Of a stretch of 64,000 nt of DNA, positions 1 through 9,100 are shown piece by piece (positions within the stretch are counted from its first letter, which is position 1; every line of letters starts with the position of its first letter). The notes below the pieces were generated by a model that was not told the DNA's origin, searched no databases, and worked only from the letters and a program-made list of their open reading frames with translations. The DNA is from Kingella sp. (in: b-proteobacteria). GTDB taxonomy: Bacteria > Pseudomonadota > Gammaproteobacteria > Burkholderiales > Neisseriaceae. The position numbers and the translations under genes were made by a program. The stretch lies in contig NZ_JAUMZV010000002.1 of NCBI RefSeq assembly GCF_030527935.1, forward strand, positions 1 through 64,000, given 5' to 3'.

Positions 1-1603
1 TGTCCCATAGGGGTTAGATGCTTAAAAATAGCCTCCATTTTGTCCTATATGCCTGCATTGCTCACATTAAGCGAATATGTTTATCGCATTCTGTTTCATA
101 TCCCCAAACTCAACATTAGCCAAATTATTGAAACATTTGCACTAATCTCTGCTTTTGCAGCAGCTTATCTTTTCGCTCGTTACCGCATTAGCCGTATTGC
201 CATTTTTATCTTCTTTGCAACCAGCATGATAATTAACAATATCCATTACACGGTTTACCAAAGTTGGATAACAGGCATCAATTATTGGCTTATGTTCAAA
301 GAAATAACCGAAGTGGGTTCGGCTGGCGCATCCATGTTCAACCTTGTGTGGCTGCCCGCATTGTGGGCATTGGCAGAAAGTGCGCTATTTTTTAGTATGA
401 GCAAATTCGCCCCCCCTCCCGCAAAAACGCGCGCCCATTGCCGATTTTATCTTTTTTGCCGCACTTGTTTTTATTGCTGCGCGATCGTTCAAAACCACGC
501 AAGAACACGGCATCTCTCCTAAACATACATACAGCCGTGTCAAAGCCAATTATTTCAGCTTCGGCTACTTTATTGGCAGAATTTTGCCTTATCAAATATT
601 TCATTTGAGCAAAGTGCCTGTTTATCGCCACGCAGCACCGGTCAAGGCGCACAACCCCAATAGCCCCCAAAACATCATTTTAATTATGGGCGAAAGCGAA
701 AGTGCCTCACACCTAAAAACATTTGGTTATCCACGCGATACATCGCCATTTATAGGCAGCCTGAAAAATCGTCCCTTGGCTATTGTAATGCCCACCTACT
801 CCGCAGGCATGATGACGGCTATTTCGCTGCCCAGCTTTTTTAACGCCATTCCCCATGCCAATGGCTTTGAACAAATCAGCAGCGGCGACACCAATATGTT
901 TCGCCTTGCCAAAGAGCAAGGCTATCAAACCTATTTTTACAGCGCGCAAGCCAGTAATGAAATGGCTATTTTGAACCTTATCGGCAAACGCTGGATAGAC
1001 CATCTTATTCAACCCACGCAGCTAGGTTATGGCAGTAGCCAAAATATGCCTGACGATAAACTGCTTCCCTTGTTTCAACAAATCAATTTGCAGCAAGGCA
1101 AACATTTTATTGTGTTGCATCAACGCGCTTCGCATATCCCATATGGCTCATTGTTAAGCGCGCAAGATAATGTGTTTGGCACAAAAACAGTCATTGATAA
1201 ATACGACAACACCATTCATAAAACCGATCAATTCATCCAATCTGTGCTAACTCAATTGCAGCAGCAGCCTAAAAACAATTGGCTGTTTGCTTACACATCT
1301 GATCATGGGCAATACGTTCAACTAGAAACATACCACCAAGGCACAGTCCATCCCGACAATTATATTGTGCCTCTTGTGTTATACAGTTCTCATGAACGCA
1401 CACAGTTGCTGATGCAACAAACTTTTGCCTCTTGCACCACAGCTTTTCATCAACAGCTTGCAACCTTGCTTATCAACAGCATGGGCTATGAGATGCCTAT
1501 TTCAGGCTGCATCGAGGGCTATGTAACAGGCAATCTACTCACAGGCGATGTAGGCAGCTTAAAAATCCAACATAATCAAGTGCAATTTATTTATCCTAAA
1601 TAA
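1..1603 (+). pseudogene. Phosphoethanolamine transferase (sulfatase superfamily), frameshifted, 5' end outside window
   Basis: This is a membrane-anchored enzyme of the EptA/CptA/Lpt type, which moves phosphoethanolamine from phosphatidylethanolamine to lipid A, LPS core or pilin at the periplasmic face. The first reading frame (open from base 1; TTG at 40, ATG at 49) encodes hydrophobic membrane segments up to about base 420. The catalytic half lies in the next frame and ends at 1603. It has the nucleophile motif GESES (about 690) in a context ending GYPRDTSPF, the SHIPYG motif (about 1135) and the metal motif TSDHGQ (about 1297). The frames separate at a run of seven C at 410-416; reading through with one base fewer joins them, giving a normal family length of about 530 residues. 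The gene is off as sequenced, whether by mutation, phase variation or sequencing error. The exact acceptor is unknown. Confidence 0.8.
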
Positions 1604-1628
1604 AGCAGCTTGAACTTGCAAAACAACC

Positions 1629-1730
1629 TATAATTGATTGAATTTGCAATGATACAACCGTAGCCAACGCTTTTATGACCCACTCGTACACAGCGGGCGT
1701 TGCCGTCTTGTCTTATTTCAATCAACTATA
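1629..1730. repeat. Correia-like element, short form (copy A)
   Basis: 102-bp element with terminal inverted repeats: TATAATTGATTGAA at the left and the complement of TATAGTTGATTGAA at the right. The interior ends with TTGCCGTCTTGTCTTAT, which resembles the right end of neisserial Correia elements. The closest relative in the window is at 60226-60330. It fills much of the gap between the transferase and the toxin-antitoxin genes; the rest of that gap (1731-1926) holds nothing I recognise beyond one degenerate uptake sequence. Confidence 0.75.
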
Positions 1731-1926
1731 TAACGGATGACATGGCAATGGTTCACCAATATTGCTAACCAGCAAAGCCCTGTTGAATACGCCATTGCCC
1801 ACCACTCTTGCTTTTTTAGCTTTTCAGGCTGCCACAATGGCAAACGGCATGCACAACCCAATTGAAACCAACGGCAATCCAGTATTAAAATAACGCAAAC
1901 GCTTTAGCTTTTTAGGAGAAACCATC

Positions 1927-2214
1927 ATGGCTACCAGCAATTTCAATATGAGCTTTGACCCCGAACTGCGTAAACAATTCACCGAAATTGTGGCGGATTA
2001 TGGTTTGACTGCGCCGCAAGCATTCAAGCTGTTTGCCAATCAAGTGGTTAAAACAGGCGTAATTCCCTTGTCGTTTGACTGGCGCGAGAATATGGCAGAG
2101 CGCGTGCCAACCGCCAAACTGCTTAACGCCATTGCCGAGCTGGAAAACGGCGAAACAACCCGCTATGCCAGCATGGAAGCGTTTGAGAAAGCGTTTAGAA
2201 ATGAGAACGATTGA
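1927..2214 (+). CDS. RelB/DinJ-family antitoxin
   Basis: 95-residue antitoxin of the RelB/DinJ family. The N-terminal part (MSFDPELRKQF, then GLTAPQAFKLF) has the pattern of the ribbon-helix-helix DNA-binding domain, and the acidic C-terminus would wrap the toxin. A strong ribosome site (AGGAGA) lies 7 bases before the ATG. The toxin gene overlaps the last 14 bases in another frame, the usual translationally coupled arrangement. By analogy with DinJ-YafQ the protein should repress its own promoter, but I could not pick out an operator. Confidence 0.85.
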   Translation: MATSNFNMSFDPELRKQFTEIVADYGLTAPQAFKLFANQVVKTGVIPLSFDWRENMAERVPTAKLLNAIAELENGETTRYASMEAFEKAFRNEND

Positions 2215-2473
2215 AACCACGCGCCAATTTGATAAAGACTTGAAAACCATCGGTTTAATGGCAGAATTGATTGATGTGCTCCACGCGCTGATTAACAACA
2301 CGCCCATCCCCGCCCAATACCGCGACCATGCGCTGCAAGGCAATTTGAGCCCCTATCGTGAATGCCATCTCAAACCCGATTTGCTGCTTGCCTATCAGCT
2401 TACCGATGATGCGGTAAAACTGATTGCCATTGATAACTATAATAATCTGTTCAAAACGTTGAAGAAAAAATAA
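2201..2473 (+). CDS. YafQ-like mRNA interferase toxin
   Basis: 90-residue RelE/YafQ-family toxin, expected to cut mRNA on the ribosome. The ATG at 2201 lies inside the antitoxin gene, and starting there gives the normal family length. Two catalytic positions of E. coli YafQ are recognisable: the His in YRDHALQG (equivalent of H50) and the His and Asp in CHLKPD (H63, D67). The third His (H87, in a motif like GTHADLF) is replaced: this protein reads DNYNNLF. It could therefore be weakened or rely on other residues. The neighbouring antitoxin looks intact. Confidence 0.85.
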   Translation: MRTIETTRQFDKDLKTIGLMAELIDVLHALINNTPIPAQYRDHALQGNLSPYRECHLKPDLLLAYQLTDDAVKLIAIDNYNNLFKTLKKK

Positions 2474-2505
2474 TGCGCGGTTAAAGCGGTTTGGCGTGGA
2501 TAAAT

Positions 2506-2546
2506 TTTTCAGGCTGCCTATCGTGAACCAGTAGGCAGCCTGAAAA
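2506..2546. terminator. Inverted DUS pair between convergent genes
   Basis: TTTTCAGGCTGCCTA and its exact complement TAGGCAGCCTGAAAA are separated by 11 bases, with T runs on both strands. It sits between the 3' ends of yafQ (+) and argH (-), so it can work as a two-way intrinsic terminator, a known role of paired uptake sequences in Neisseria. Confidence 0.8.
2532..2543 (+). repeat. DNA uptake sequence, AG-kingDUS type (example; dispersed through the window)
   Basis: AGGCAGCCTGAA, usually followed by A. It is the dominant repeat on both strands, single or as inverted pairs after genes, and also inside frames (read as GSLK, RQPE, FRLP, FQAA or SGCL). Uptake sequences bias natural transformation toward related DNA; this dialect points to Kingella-like Neisseriaceae. 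Confidence 0.95.
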
Positions 2547-3932
2547 CTATTCCGCCAGCAGTTTGCGCCAACGCGCTACTTGCGCTTGCACTTGCGCGGG
2601 GGCGGTGCCGCCGATGTGGTTACGCGCGTTCAGGCTGCCTTCGGGGGTAAGAATGTGGTAAACATCGTTGTCAATCAATGGGCTAAACCCTTTCAGCACG
2701 GCAAGCGGCAGGTCGGCAAGGTCGCAGCGTTGCGCATCGGCGTGGCGCACGGCTTGGGCGACGATTTCGTGACTATCGCGGAACGGCACGCCTTTTTTCA
2801 CCAGATAATCTGCCAAATCGGTGGCGGTGGCGTAGCCTTGCAGCACGGCGGCGCGCATATTTTCGGGCTTCACGGTGATGCCGCGCATCATGTCGGCGTA
2901 AATGCGCAGTGTGTCTATCAGCGTGTTCACGGTGTCAAACAGCGGTTCTTTGTCTTCTTGATTGTCTTTGTTATAAGCCAAGGGCTGCGATTTCATCAGC
3001 ATAATCAAGCCTGTAAGGTGTCCTATCACGCGCCCTGATTTGCCGCGCACCAGCTCGGGCACGTCGGGGTTTTTTTTCTGCGGCATGATGCTGGAACCTG
3101 TGCAAAAGCGGTCGGCGATGTCTATAAAGGCGAAGCGCGGCGACATCCACAAAATCAGTTCTTCGGATAGGCGGCTCAAATGCACCATGATTAGCGATGC
3201 GGCGGCGGTGAATTCTATGGCGAAGTCGCGGTCGGAGACGGCATCCAGCGAGTTTTGGCAAATTTGTTCAAAATCAAGCAGTTTGGCGGTGGTTTCGCGG
3301 CGGATGGGGAAGGTGGTGCCTGCCAGCGCGGCTGCGCCCAGCGGCATACGGTTTACGCGGCGGCGACAGTCTGCCATGCGTTCGTCGTCGCGCCCGAGCA
3401 TTTCTACATAGGCGAGCAGGTGATGCCCGAAGCTGACGGGTTGGGCGACTTGCAGGTGGGTGAACCCTGGCATCACGGTGGCGGCGTGTTCGGCGGCTAA
3501 ATCCAGCAGCGCGGTTTGCAAGTCTTTGATGAGACTGCGGATGGTGGTGATTTCGTCGCGCAGCCACAGGCGGATGTCGGTGGCGACTTGGTCGTTGCGG
3601 CTGCGCCCTGTGTGCAGGCGTTTGCCTGCGTCGCCGATTTTGTCGGTGAGACGGCGTTCTATGTTCATGTGCACGTCTTCTAGGTCTAGAGACCAGTTTA
3701 GGCTGCCTGCTTGGATTTCGGCGGCGATTTCTGCCATGCCGCGTTGGATGGCGGCTAGGTCGGCTTCGGATAGGATGCCTGCTTCGTGCAGCATTTGGGC
3801 GTGGGCGAGCGAGCCTTGGATGTCCCATTGGGCGAGCCGTTGGTCAAAGCTGATGGAGCCTGTGTATTGTTTGACGAGTTCGGATACGGGTTCGTTGAAA
3901 CGTCCTGACCATGTTTTTTGTGGGGTTGTCAT
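2547..3932 (-). CDS. argH: Argininosuccinate lyase
   Basis: Last step of arginine synthesis: cleaves argininosuccinate to arginine and fumarate in a cytosolic homotetramer. 461 residues, normal length. The fumarase/aspartase-superfamily signature SSIMPQKKNPD lies at about residues 280-290, and the catalytic TH pair at about 158-159 (GFTHLQVAQP). The ATG at 3932 is chosen because AAAGGA precedes it and the family N-terminus (KTWSGRF) follows; the longer open frame upstream runs through uptake-sequence DNA. The signature loop is encoded by a run of eight A (3070-3077 as T on the plus strand), a possible slippage site. No other arginine genes are adjacent. Confidence 0.97.
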   Translation of the reverse strand: MTTPQKTWSGRFNEPVSELVKQYTGSISFDQRLAQWDIQGSLAHAQMLHEAGILSEADLAAIQRGMAEIAAEIQAGSLNWSLDLEDVHMNIERRLTDKIGDAGKRLHTGRSRNDQVATDIRLWLRDEITTIRSLIKDLQTALLDLAAEHAATVMPGFTHLQVAQPVSFGHHLLAYVEMLGRDDERMADCRRRVNRMPLGAAALAGTTFPIRRETTAKLLDFEQICQNSLDAVSDRDFAIEFTAAASLIMVHLSRLSEELILWMSPRFAFIDIADRFCTGSSIMPQKKNPDVPELVRGKSGRVIGHLTGLIMLMKSQPLAYNKDNQEDKEPLFDTVNTLIDTLRIYADMMRGITVKPENMRAAVLQGYATATDLADYLVKKGVPFRDSHEIVAQAVRHADAQRCDLADLPLAVLKGFSPLIDNDVYHILTPEGSLNARNHIGGTAPAQVQAQVARWRKLLAE

Positions 3933-3997
3933 GAGGTGTCCTTTGGCGTTGGGGTGGGAATGGGTTTGGCTTTGTTGAAGCTTGTGGCTTTCAGGCT

Positions 3998-4195
3998 GAA
4001 ACCTTTGCAAAACTCTCAGCAGCAGCCTGAAAAATAAGAAATGCCGTCATTCCCGCGTAGGCGGGAATCTTGTTTGATATTCAGAAATTTCCTTAAAAAC
4101 AATTTATTGCATAAATTCAACCAAGATTCCCGCCTACGCGGGAATGACGGAGAATTGACTATTTCTTGTGGCGTTTTGGGTTTTGCAAAGGTTTC
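3998..4195. repeat. NIME-like mosaic repeat with two dRS3 units
   Basis: About 198 bp bounded by inverted GAAACCTTTGCAAAAC / GTTTTGCAAAGGTTTC ends, which resemble ends I remember from neisserial IS5-type elements. Inside are two dRS3 palindromes (ATTCCC-N8-GGGAAT) at 4049-4068 and 4126-4145 in opposite orientation. Relatives with different centres are at 12399-12645, 43723-43934, 55082-55306, 60102-60195 and 62136-62242. No gene is visible inside. Confidence 0.75.
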
Positions 4196-4512
4196 AGGCT
4201 GCCTTTGTGGGGCTTGGTTTGGTGATGTTTTGTTGATGGGGTGGTTTGGCTTTCCACCTCCATCCTAGCCTTCCCCCGCCAGTGGGAGAAGGGACAGGTT
4301 GCGGAATGGTTCAGTGATGCTGGGTTATCATCAACAATGATAACGATTGTGCTATTTGCGTTTTCAGGCTGCCTTGGTGTTGGGTGGATGTGTGGCAGCC
4401 TGAAATGGGGATTTAATCTGCGGGCGGTGGGGCTACATGGCGTGGGTATGGCGGCGCAACGCCATATGCATGGTTATGATTTTGGAATGTGTGTGGCAGC
4501 CTGAAATGGGGG
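4196..4512. other. Intergenic repeat-rich gap
   Basis: No supportable gene. It holds a copy of the CTTCTCCCGCTGGCGG-type repeat (about 4250-4290, reverse orientation, relatives at 13591-13664 and about 58016-58090), an inverted DUS pair at about 4363-4408, and a further DUS at the end of the lipoprotein gene that may serve as its terminator. Confidence 0.6.
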
Positions 4513-5253
4513 TTAGGGTGCGCTGGCGGCGGTGGCTTGGCATTGGTCTAAATCGGTGCAGTAAAACGGGTAGGTGGCGGATAGGGCTTGGCGATAGACG
4601 GTGATTTCTTCGGGTGCGCCGCAGATGTCGGCAAAAATGACGAGTTGGGGCAGGTCGGCGCGGTGTTCGGGGTTGCGCCAGATGTGGTAGCTAAATGGTT
4701 GGTAGTCGCTGGCTTTGGGGGATTTTTGCTCGCACGATGTGGGTTTGATTTCTTCGGGCTGGCGGGTGTAGTCGGGCTGGGGTAGTCCTGCGGGCAGGGC
4801 GTAGCGGCTGTTGTCGCCGCCTAGGTTGTAGCGTTTGCCGCTGCTTTTGGCGATTTGGATTTGGTCGGTGGTGTTGTAGGTGAAGTCGTTGGGGCTGGGG
4901 GGCAGGCGTTTGATGTAGAGCGCGGTTTGGGCTTTGTCGTAGGCGAGCATTTCTTCAAATTGGGCATCGCGCTGCTCTTCGCTTTGGTTGCGGTAGTCAA
5001 AGACTTTTAAGCCCCATGCGGCTTCTAGCTCGGCGGTGGATAGGTCAAACAGGCAACCGCTGCCGAGCTCGCTGTGGATTTGTTGCAGGAGAGCATCGGT
5101 GGTGGGCGCGGGTTTCAGGCTGCTGCACGCTTTGCTGGCGGGGATGGCGTTGCTGGCGATGGCGGCGTTGGATGCGGCGTTGGGGGTGTGGGATTGGGGG
5201 TGGCAGGCGGTGAGGGCTGCTAGGGTTAGGAGGGTGAGGGAGGCGGTTTTCAT
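4513..5253 (-). CDS. Putative lipoprotein of unknown function
   Basis: 246 residues. The N-terminus MKTASLTLLTLAALTAC is a typical lipoprotein signal, with lipobox LTAC and the acylated Cys at about residue 17. An Ala/Ser-rich linker follows, then a soluble domain with several Cys (CSSL, GCLF, SCEQ, ICGA, YCTDLDQC), so disulfides in the periplasm are likely. I do not recognise the family. It is followed on the minus strand by DUS-paired terminator-like DNA and is preceded by another inverted DUS pair, so it is probably a single-gene unit. Confidence 0.75.
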   Translation of the reverse strand: MKTASLTLLTLAALTACHPQSHTPNAASNAAIASNAIPASKACSSLKPAPTTDALLQQIHSELGSGCLFDLSTAELEAAWGLKVFDYRNQSEEQRDAQFEEMLAYDKAQTALYIKRLPPSPNDFTYNTTDQIQIAKSSGKRYNLGGDNSRYALPAGLPQPDYTRQPEEIKPTSCEQKSPKASDYQPFSYHIWRNPEHRADLPQLVIFADICGAPEEITVYRQALSATYPFYCTDLDQCQATAASAP

Positions 5254-5265
5254 GGTGGGTGTGGG

Positions 5266-5308
5266 TTTCAGGCTGCCTTTGGGTGTGTGTTTATAGGCAG
5301 CCTGAAAA
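5266..5308. terminator. Inverted DUS pair
   Basis: TTTCAGGCTGCCTTT and AGGCAGCCTGAAAA with a 13-14 base spacer, just downstream of the PLD-like gene (minus strand, ends 5312). Likely terminator for that gene. Confidence 0.65.
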
Positions 5309-5311
5309 GAG

Positions 5312-6004
5312 TTATAGAGTTAAATTTTCTGGATAAACAATAAAATAACCAAACTTGCCTTTTTTAACGATGCCGCCTGCGGCTTTGCCTTTTTCGGTTA
5401 GATGGTAGGACTTGCCTTGCAGTTCTTGCAAGCCTGCTGCGCATAGGCGTTTGTTGCATTCGGCGGTGTCTATGCCCCATTTCTCGGCGAGCTTGGCGGC
5501 AGTTAGGTGGTTGTATTGTTTATCGCTGGCTTCTTCGGCAAATTCTTCGGTTTTTTCTACCACGTCCAACGAAATTTTGACTTCTTCGCTGATGCGAATG
5601 ATGCGTTGCGCTTCGTCATAGGCTTCTTTGTAAGTGGTGGCATCATCACGGCGGATAAGCAAAATGCCCATTTCGTTGTTGTTAATTTGGCTAAATTCGT
5701 AAAGATTGAGACTGGTAATGATGCACGCACCTTCGCTGATATAGCATTTGGCGTGCAAGTTAGCGCAATAGCTGGTGCGAACATAATCAAGTGTTTTGAG
5801 CCAGTTGGCTTCGGCGGGTTGCAATTCGCTTTTGCCGTACACAATCCGTATGTCAATTTTCATGCGGTTTTTGTCTTCCAACAGCTCTTTGATGCGGTCG
5901 CTGAATTTGAGATAGGGGCTAATCAGATACAGGCGTTCTTTGGCTTGTTTGATTAGCTCTTCTAAATAATAGGAAGTGGCACTGGTGTTGAGAAATTTGG
6001 GCAT
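5312..6004 (-). CDS. Phospholipase D-like domain protein with C-terminal winged-helix-like region
   Basis: 230 residues, ATG preceded by AAGGA. The N-terminal 120 residues look like a single PLD (HKD-type) domain: LYLISPYLKFSD, then a catalytic-like LHAKCYI (HxK) followed by an IITSLNL strand in place of the usual GSxN. The acidic residue that normally follows HxK-x4 is Glu here (HAKCYISE). The C-terminal part (NHLTAAKLAEKWGI ... KSYHLTEKGKAAGG) resembles a small DNA-binding winged helix. Such proteins are often nuclease-like and may dimerise to complete an active site. The substrate is unknown and no restriction or defence partner is adjacent. Confidence 0.7.
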   Translation of the reverse strand: MPKFLNTSATSYYLEELIKQAKERLYLISPYLKFSDRIKELLEDKNRMKIDIRIVYGKSELQPAEANWLKTLDYVRTSYCANLHAKCYISEGACIITSLNLYEFSQINNNEMGILLIRRDDATTYKEAYDEAQRIIRISEEVKISLDVVEKTEEFAEEASDKQYNHLTAAKLAEKWGIDTAECNKRLCAAGLQELQGKSYHLTEKGKAAGGIVKKGKFGYFIVYPENLTL

Positions 6005-6102
6005 GGTGTAATCCTTGTACTGTAATTGTGTGAGACAGCCTGAAAATAGCTTTGGCGACGAGCCGTTGCCGCTCCATTTTAGGTTTCAGGCTGCCTATCC
6101 CA

Positions 6103-9100
6103 TCAATCATCGCTCTTGCGTGCCAAAATCTTGCGCTTGCCTGAATGGTCGGCGGCGGAAACGATGCCTTCGGCTTCCAGTTGGTCGATGATGGTGGCGG
6201 CTTTGTTGTAGCCGATGCGCAGGTGGCGTTGCAGCGATGAAATGGTGGCTTTTTGCGTGCGCACGATGACTTCAACGGCTTGGTCAAACAGCGGGTCTTT
6301 TTCGTTGCTGTTGCCGCTGCTGGGGCTGCCGTCAAAGTTAAATTCGGCTTGCTCGGGCGATAGGATGTCTTCCACATAATCGGGCTCGCCAAATTGTTTC
6401 AGATAATCCACCACGCGGTGCACTTCTTCGTCTGCCACAAATGCGCCGTGCACGCGCTGCGGATAGCCTGTTCCAGGGGGTAGGAACAGCATATCGCCTT
6501 GCCCCAGCAGGTTTTCTGCGCCCATTTGGTCTAGCACGGTGCGGCTGTCAATTTTGCTGGATACTTGGAACGCGATGCGGGTGGGAATGTTGGCTTTGAT
6601 TAAGCCTGTAATCACGTCCACGCTGGGGCGTTGGGTGGCTAAAATCAGATGGATGCCTGCGGCGCGGGCTTTTTGCGCCAAGCGGGCAATCAACTGCTCA
6701 ATTTGTTTGCCGGCCACCATCATCAAATCGGCAAACTCGTCCACCACCACCACGATAAACGGCAGTTTTTCCAGCGGTTCGGCATCATCGGGGGTGAAGC
6801 TAAATGGGTTGGCGATTTTTTCGCCCCGCGCGGCGGCTTCGGCGATTTTTTCGTTGTAGCCCGCAAGGTTGCGCACGCCCACGTGGCTCATCAGGCGATA
6901 GCGTTTTTCCATTTCGTTTACGCACCAATTGAGCGCGTTGGCGGCGTGTTTCATGTCGGTTACCACGGGGGCGAGCAGGTGCGGAATGTCTTGATACACC
7001 GAGAGTTCCAGCATTTTCGGGTCTATCATAATCAGGCGCACATCTTCGGGCGTGGCTTTATAAAGCATGGAGAGAATCATGCTGTTTACGCCCACCGATT
7101 TGCCCGAGCCCGTTGTGCCCGCCACCAGCAAGTGCGGGGCTTTGGCAAGGTCGGTTACCACGGGTTCGCCTGTGATGTCTTCGCCCAGCGCAAGGGTTAA
7201 TTTGCTGTGGCTGCTGGCAAAAGCGGGCGAGTCAAACACTTCGCGCAGGCGGATGGTTTGGCGTTTGGGGTTGGGTAATTCCAGCCCCATGCAGGTTTTA
7301 CCCGGAATGGTTTCCACCACGCGAATGGCGGTTACACCTAGGCTGCGCGCCAAATCTTTTTCCAGATTGGTTACTGAACTGCCGCGCACGCCTACATCGG
7401 GTTCAATTTCGTAGCGCGTAATCACAGGGCCGGCGTAGGCATCCAGCACTTTCACTTTGACGCGATATTCGCCCAGTTTTTCTTCGATGGTGATGCTGTT
7501 TTCCAGCAATTCTTCGGGCGATTGCACGGCTTCGGGGTCGTGTTGCGCGGGGGAAAGCAGGTTTAACGGCGGCAGCACATAGCCTTGGCTGGGGTCAATT
7601 TCAGGCTGCCTTTGTTGCGCGTAATGGGCAGCGAAATCGGCTTCGGTGAGTGTGATTTCGCTATCGTGGTGCGCAGGGGCGTGCGGCGCGAAAAAGCTGC
7701 TGGCGAATTGTTCAGGTTCGGCGGCTTCGGGCGTTGCGCTGGCGGTTTGGGTTTGGGCGGCTTGCGCTTGGTAGAAATTGGCGGGCTCTATGATTTCGGG
7801 CGCAGGCAGCGGCGCGGGCGCAACAATGGTAGGCGCGGGGATGGCGACGCTGGCGATGGGCGCAGAGACAGCCTGAAACGCGACTTGGCTTTTTTCGGCA
7901 ATGGGTAGCGGCAGACGGTTGGCTTGGGTGGTGAAGCGGGGGGCGTTTTCGGCTTGATGTTTACGCGCGGCGGGAGTGTCGGTGTGGGACAGGTTTGCCC
8001 AGATTTCGCGCTCGGGGATGGTTTTCAGGCTGCGTTTGTCGTCAAACGTGCTTGCCCACGGCTGTGGCTTGGGCAGGGGTTTTAGGTTGCTGGCAAGGGC
8101 GTGTTGCTCGGCTTGCTGTTTGAGCAGGCGGGCGGTTTGCTGTTTGGCAAGGCTGTATTGGATGTCGCTGAAATCAATGGTTTCTAAATTGGCGACGGGG
8201 AGCGTGATTTCGGGGTCGGGGTGGTGTTCGCTGGAGGGGTGGGGTAACTCGCTGTGTGGGTGGTTTTCAGGCTGCGGTTGGTTGGCGGCGATGAAGTTGG
8301 TTTCCAGCAGGAGGTTTACTTCGTCTTGCGGGTTGCGCACGATGGTGATGGGCGTGGCATCGTGGTCAATGGATGGGGGTTCGTTGGGGGTATTTTCGGG
8401 GGGTTCGTTGTGTGATGCGGTTGCGTGGAGCGGGGTGAACGCGGTTTCAGGCTGCCTATGGGGGTGCAATGCGCTGAAATCTAGCTGGATTTCTTCGTCT
8501 GGATGGTTTGGGCTGCGTTGGAACGTGTTGTAGTCGTTTTGGCTGCGCACAAACTCGCTTTGTTCGTTTTGGCTGTGCATCAACTCGCTTTGCTGGTTTT
8601 GGCTGCACGCAAATTCGTTTTGGCTTTGCCGAAACTCACTTCGTTCGTTTTCAGGCTGCGTTGGATGTTCGGGCTGGGGGTGTTCGGCGGCTTCGAGCGG
8701 TTCTACTAGGTGGAAGCGGTGGTCTATCAGGATTTCAGGCTGCTCGGCGGCTTGGGTGGCGGCGGCGCGCAGCATATTGCGGGTGGCTTCTTCTAGCGTG
8801 ATAACGTTGTTGGGCTGCTCGGCGGGCTCGGCGGCGGGCGTGGATGCGGCGGCATCGTCAATCAGCGTGAAAGGGATGCTGTCGCTGGGGAGCGCGGCTT
8901 CGGGCTCGGGGGTGGGCTCTACGGGCAGTTCAAGCTGTTGTGTGATGGGTTCGGGCTGTGTGGTTTCGGGTTTGTAGCCGTCGATGATTTTGTAGCGGGG
9001 TTGGGTTTTTTGGTGTTGTTCTAGCTCGGCTTGCCATTGTTGTTCGCTTTTGTTTTGTTTGTAAACAAGGTAGGCAAGGGTGGTGATGAGCAGCAGGGTG

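Noticed and set aside
3070..3077. Homopolymer of eight in argH as a phase-variation switch
   Set aside because: The frame is intact and the run encodes the invariant QKKN of the active-site loop; slippage is possible but not indicated.
4041..4504. Two open frames on the plus strand between argH and the lipoprotein gene
   Set aside because: They run through dRS3 units and DUS copies (FPRRRES, SGCL) and lack coding features.
4513..6004. Lipoprotein plus PLD-like gene as a defence or toxin-effector pair
   Set aside because: They are separated by a DUS-pair terminator and no secretion, immunity or restriction genes are nearby; the link is not supported.
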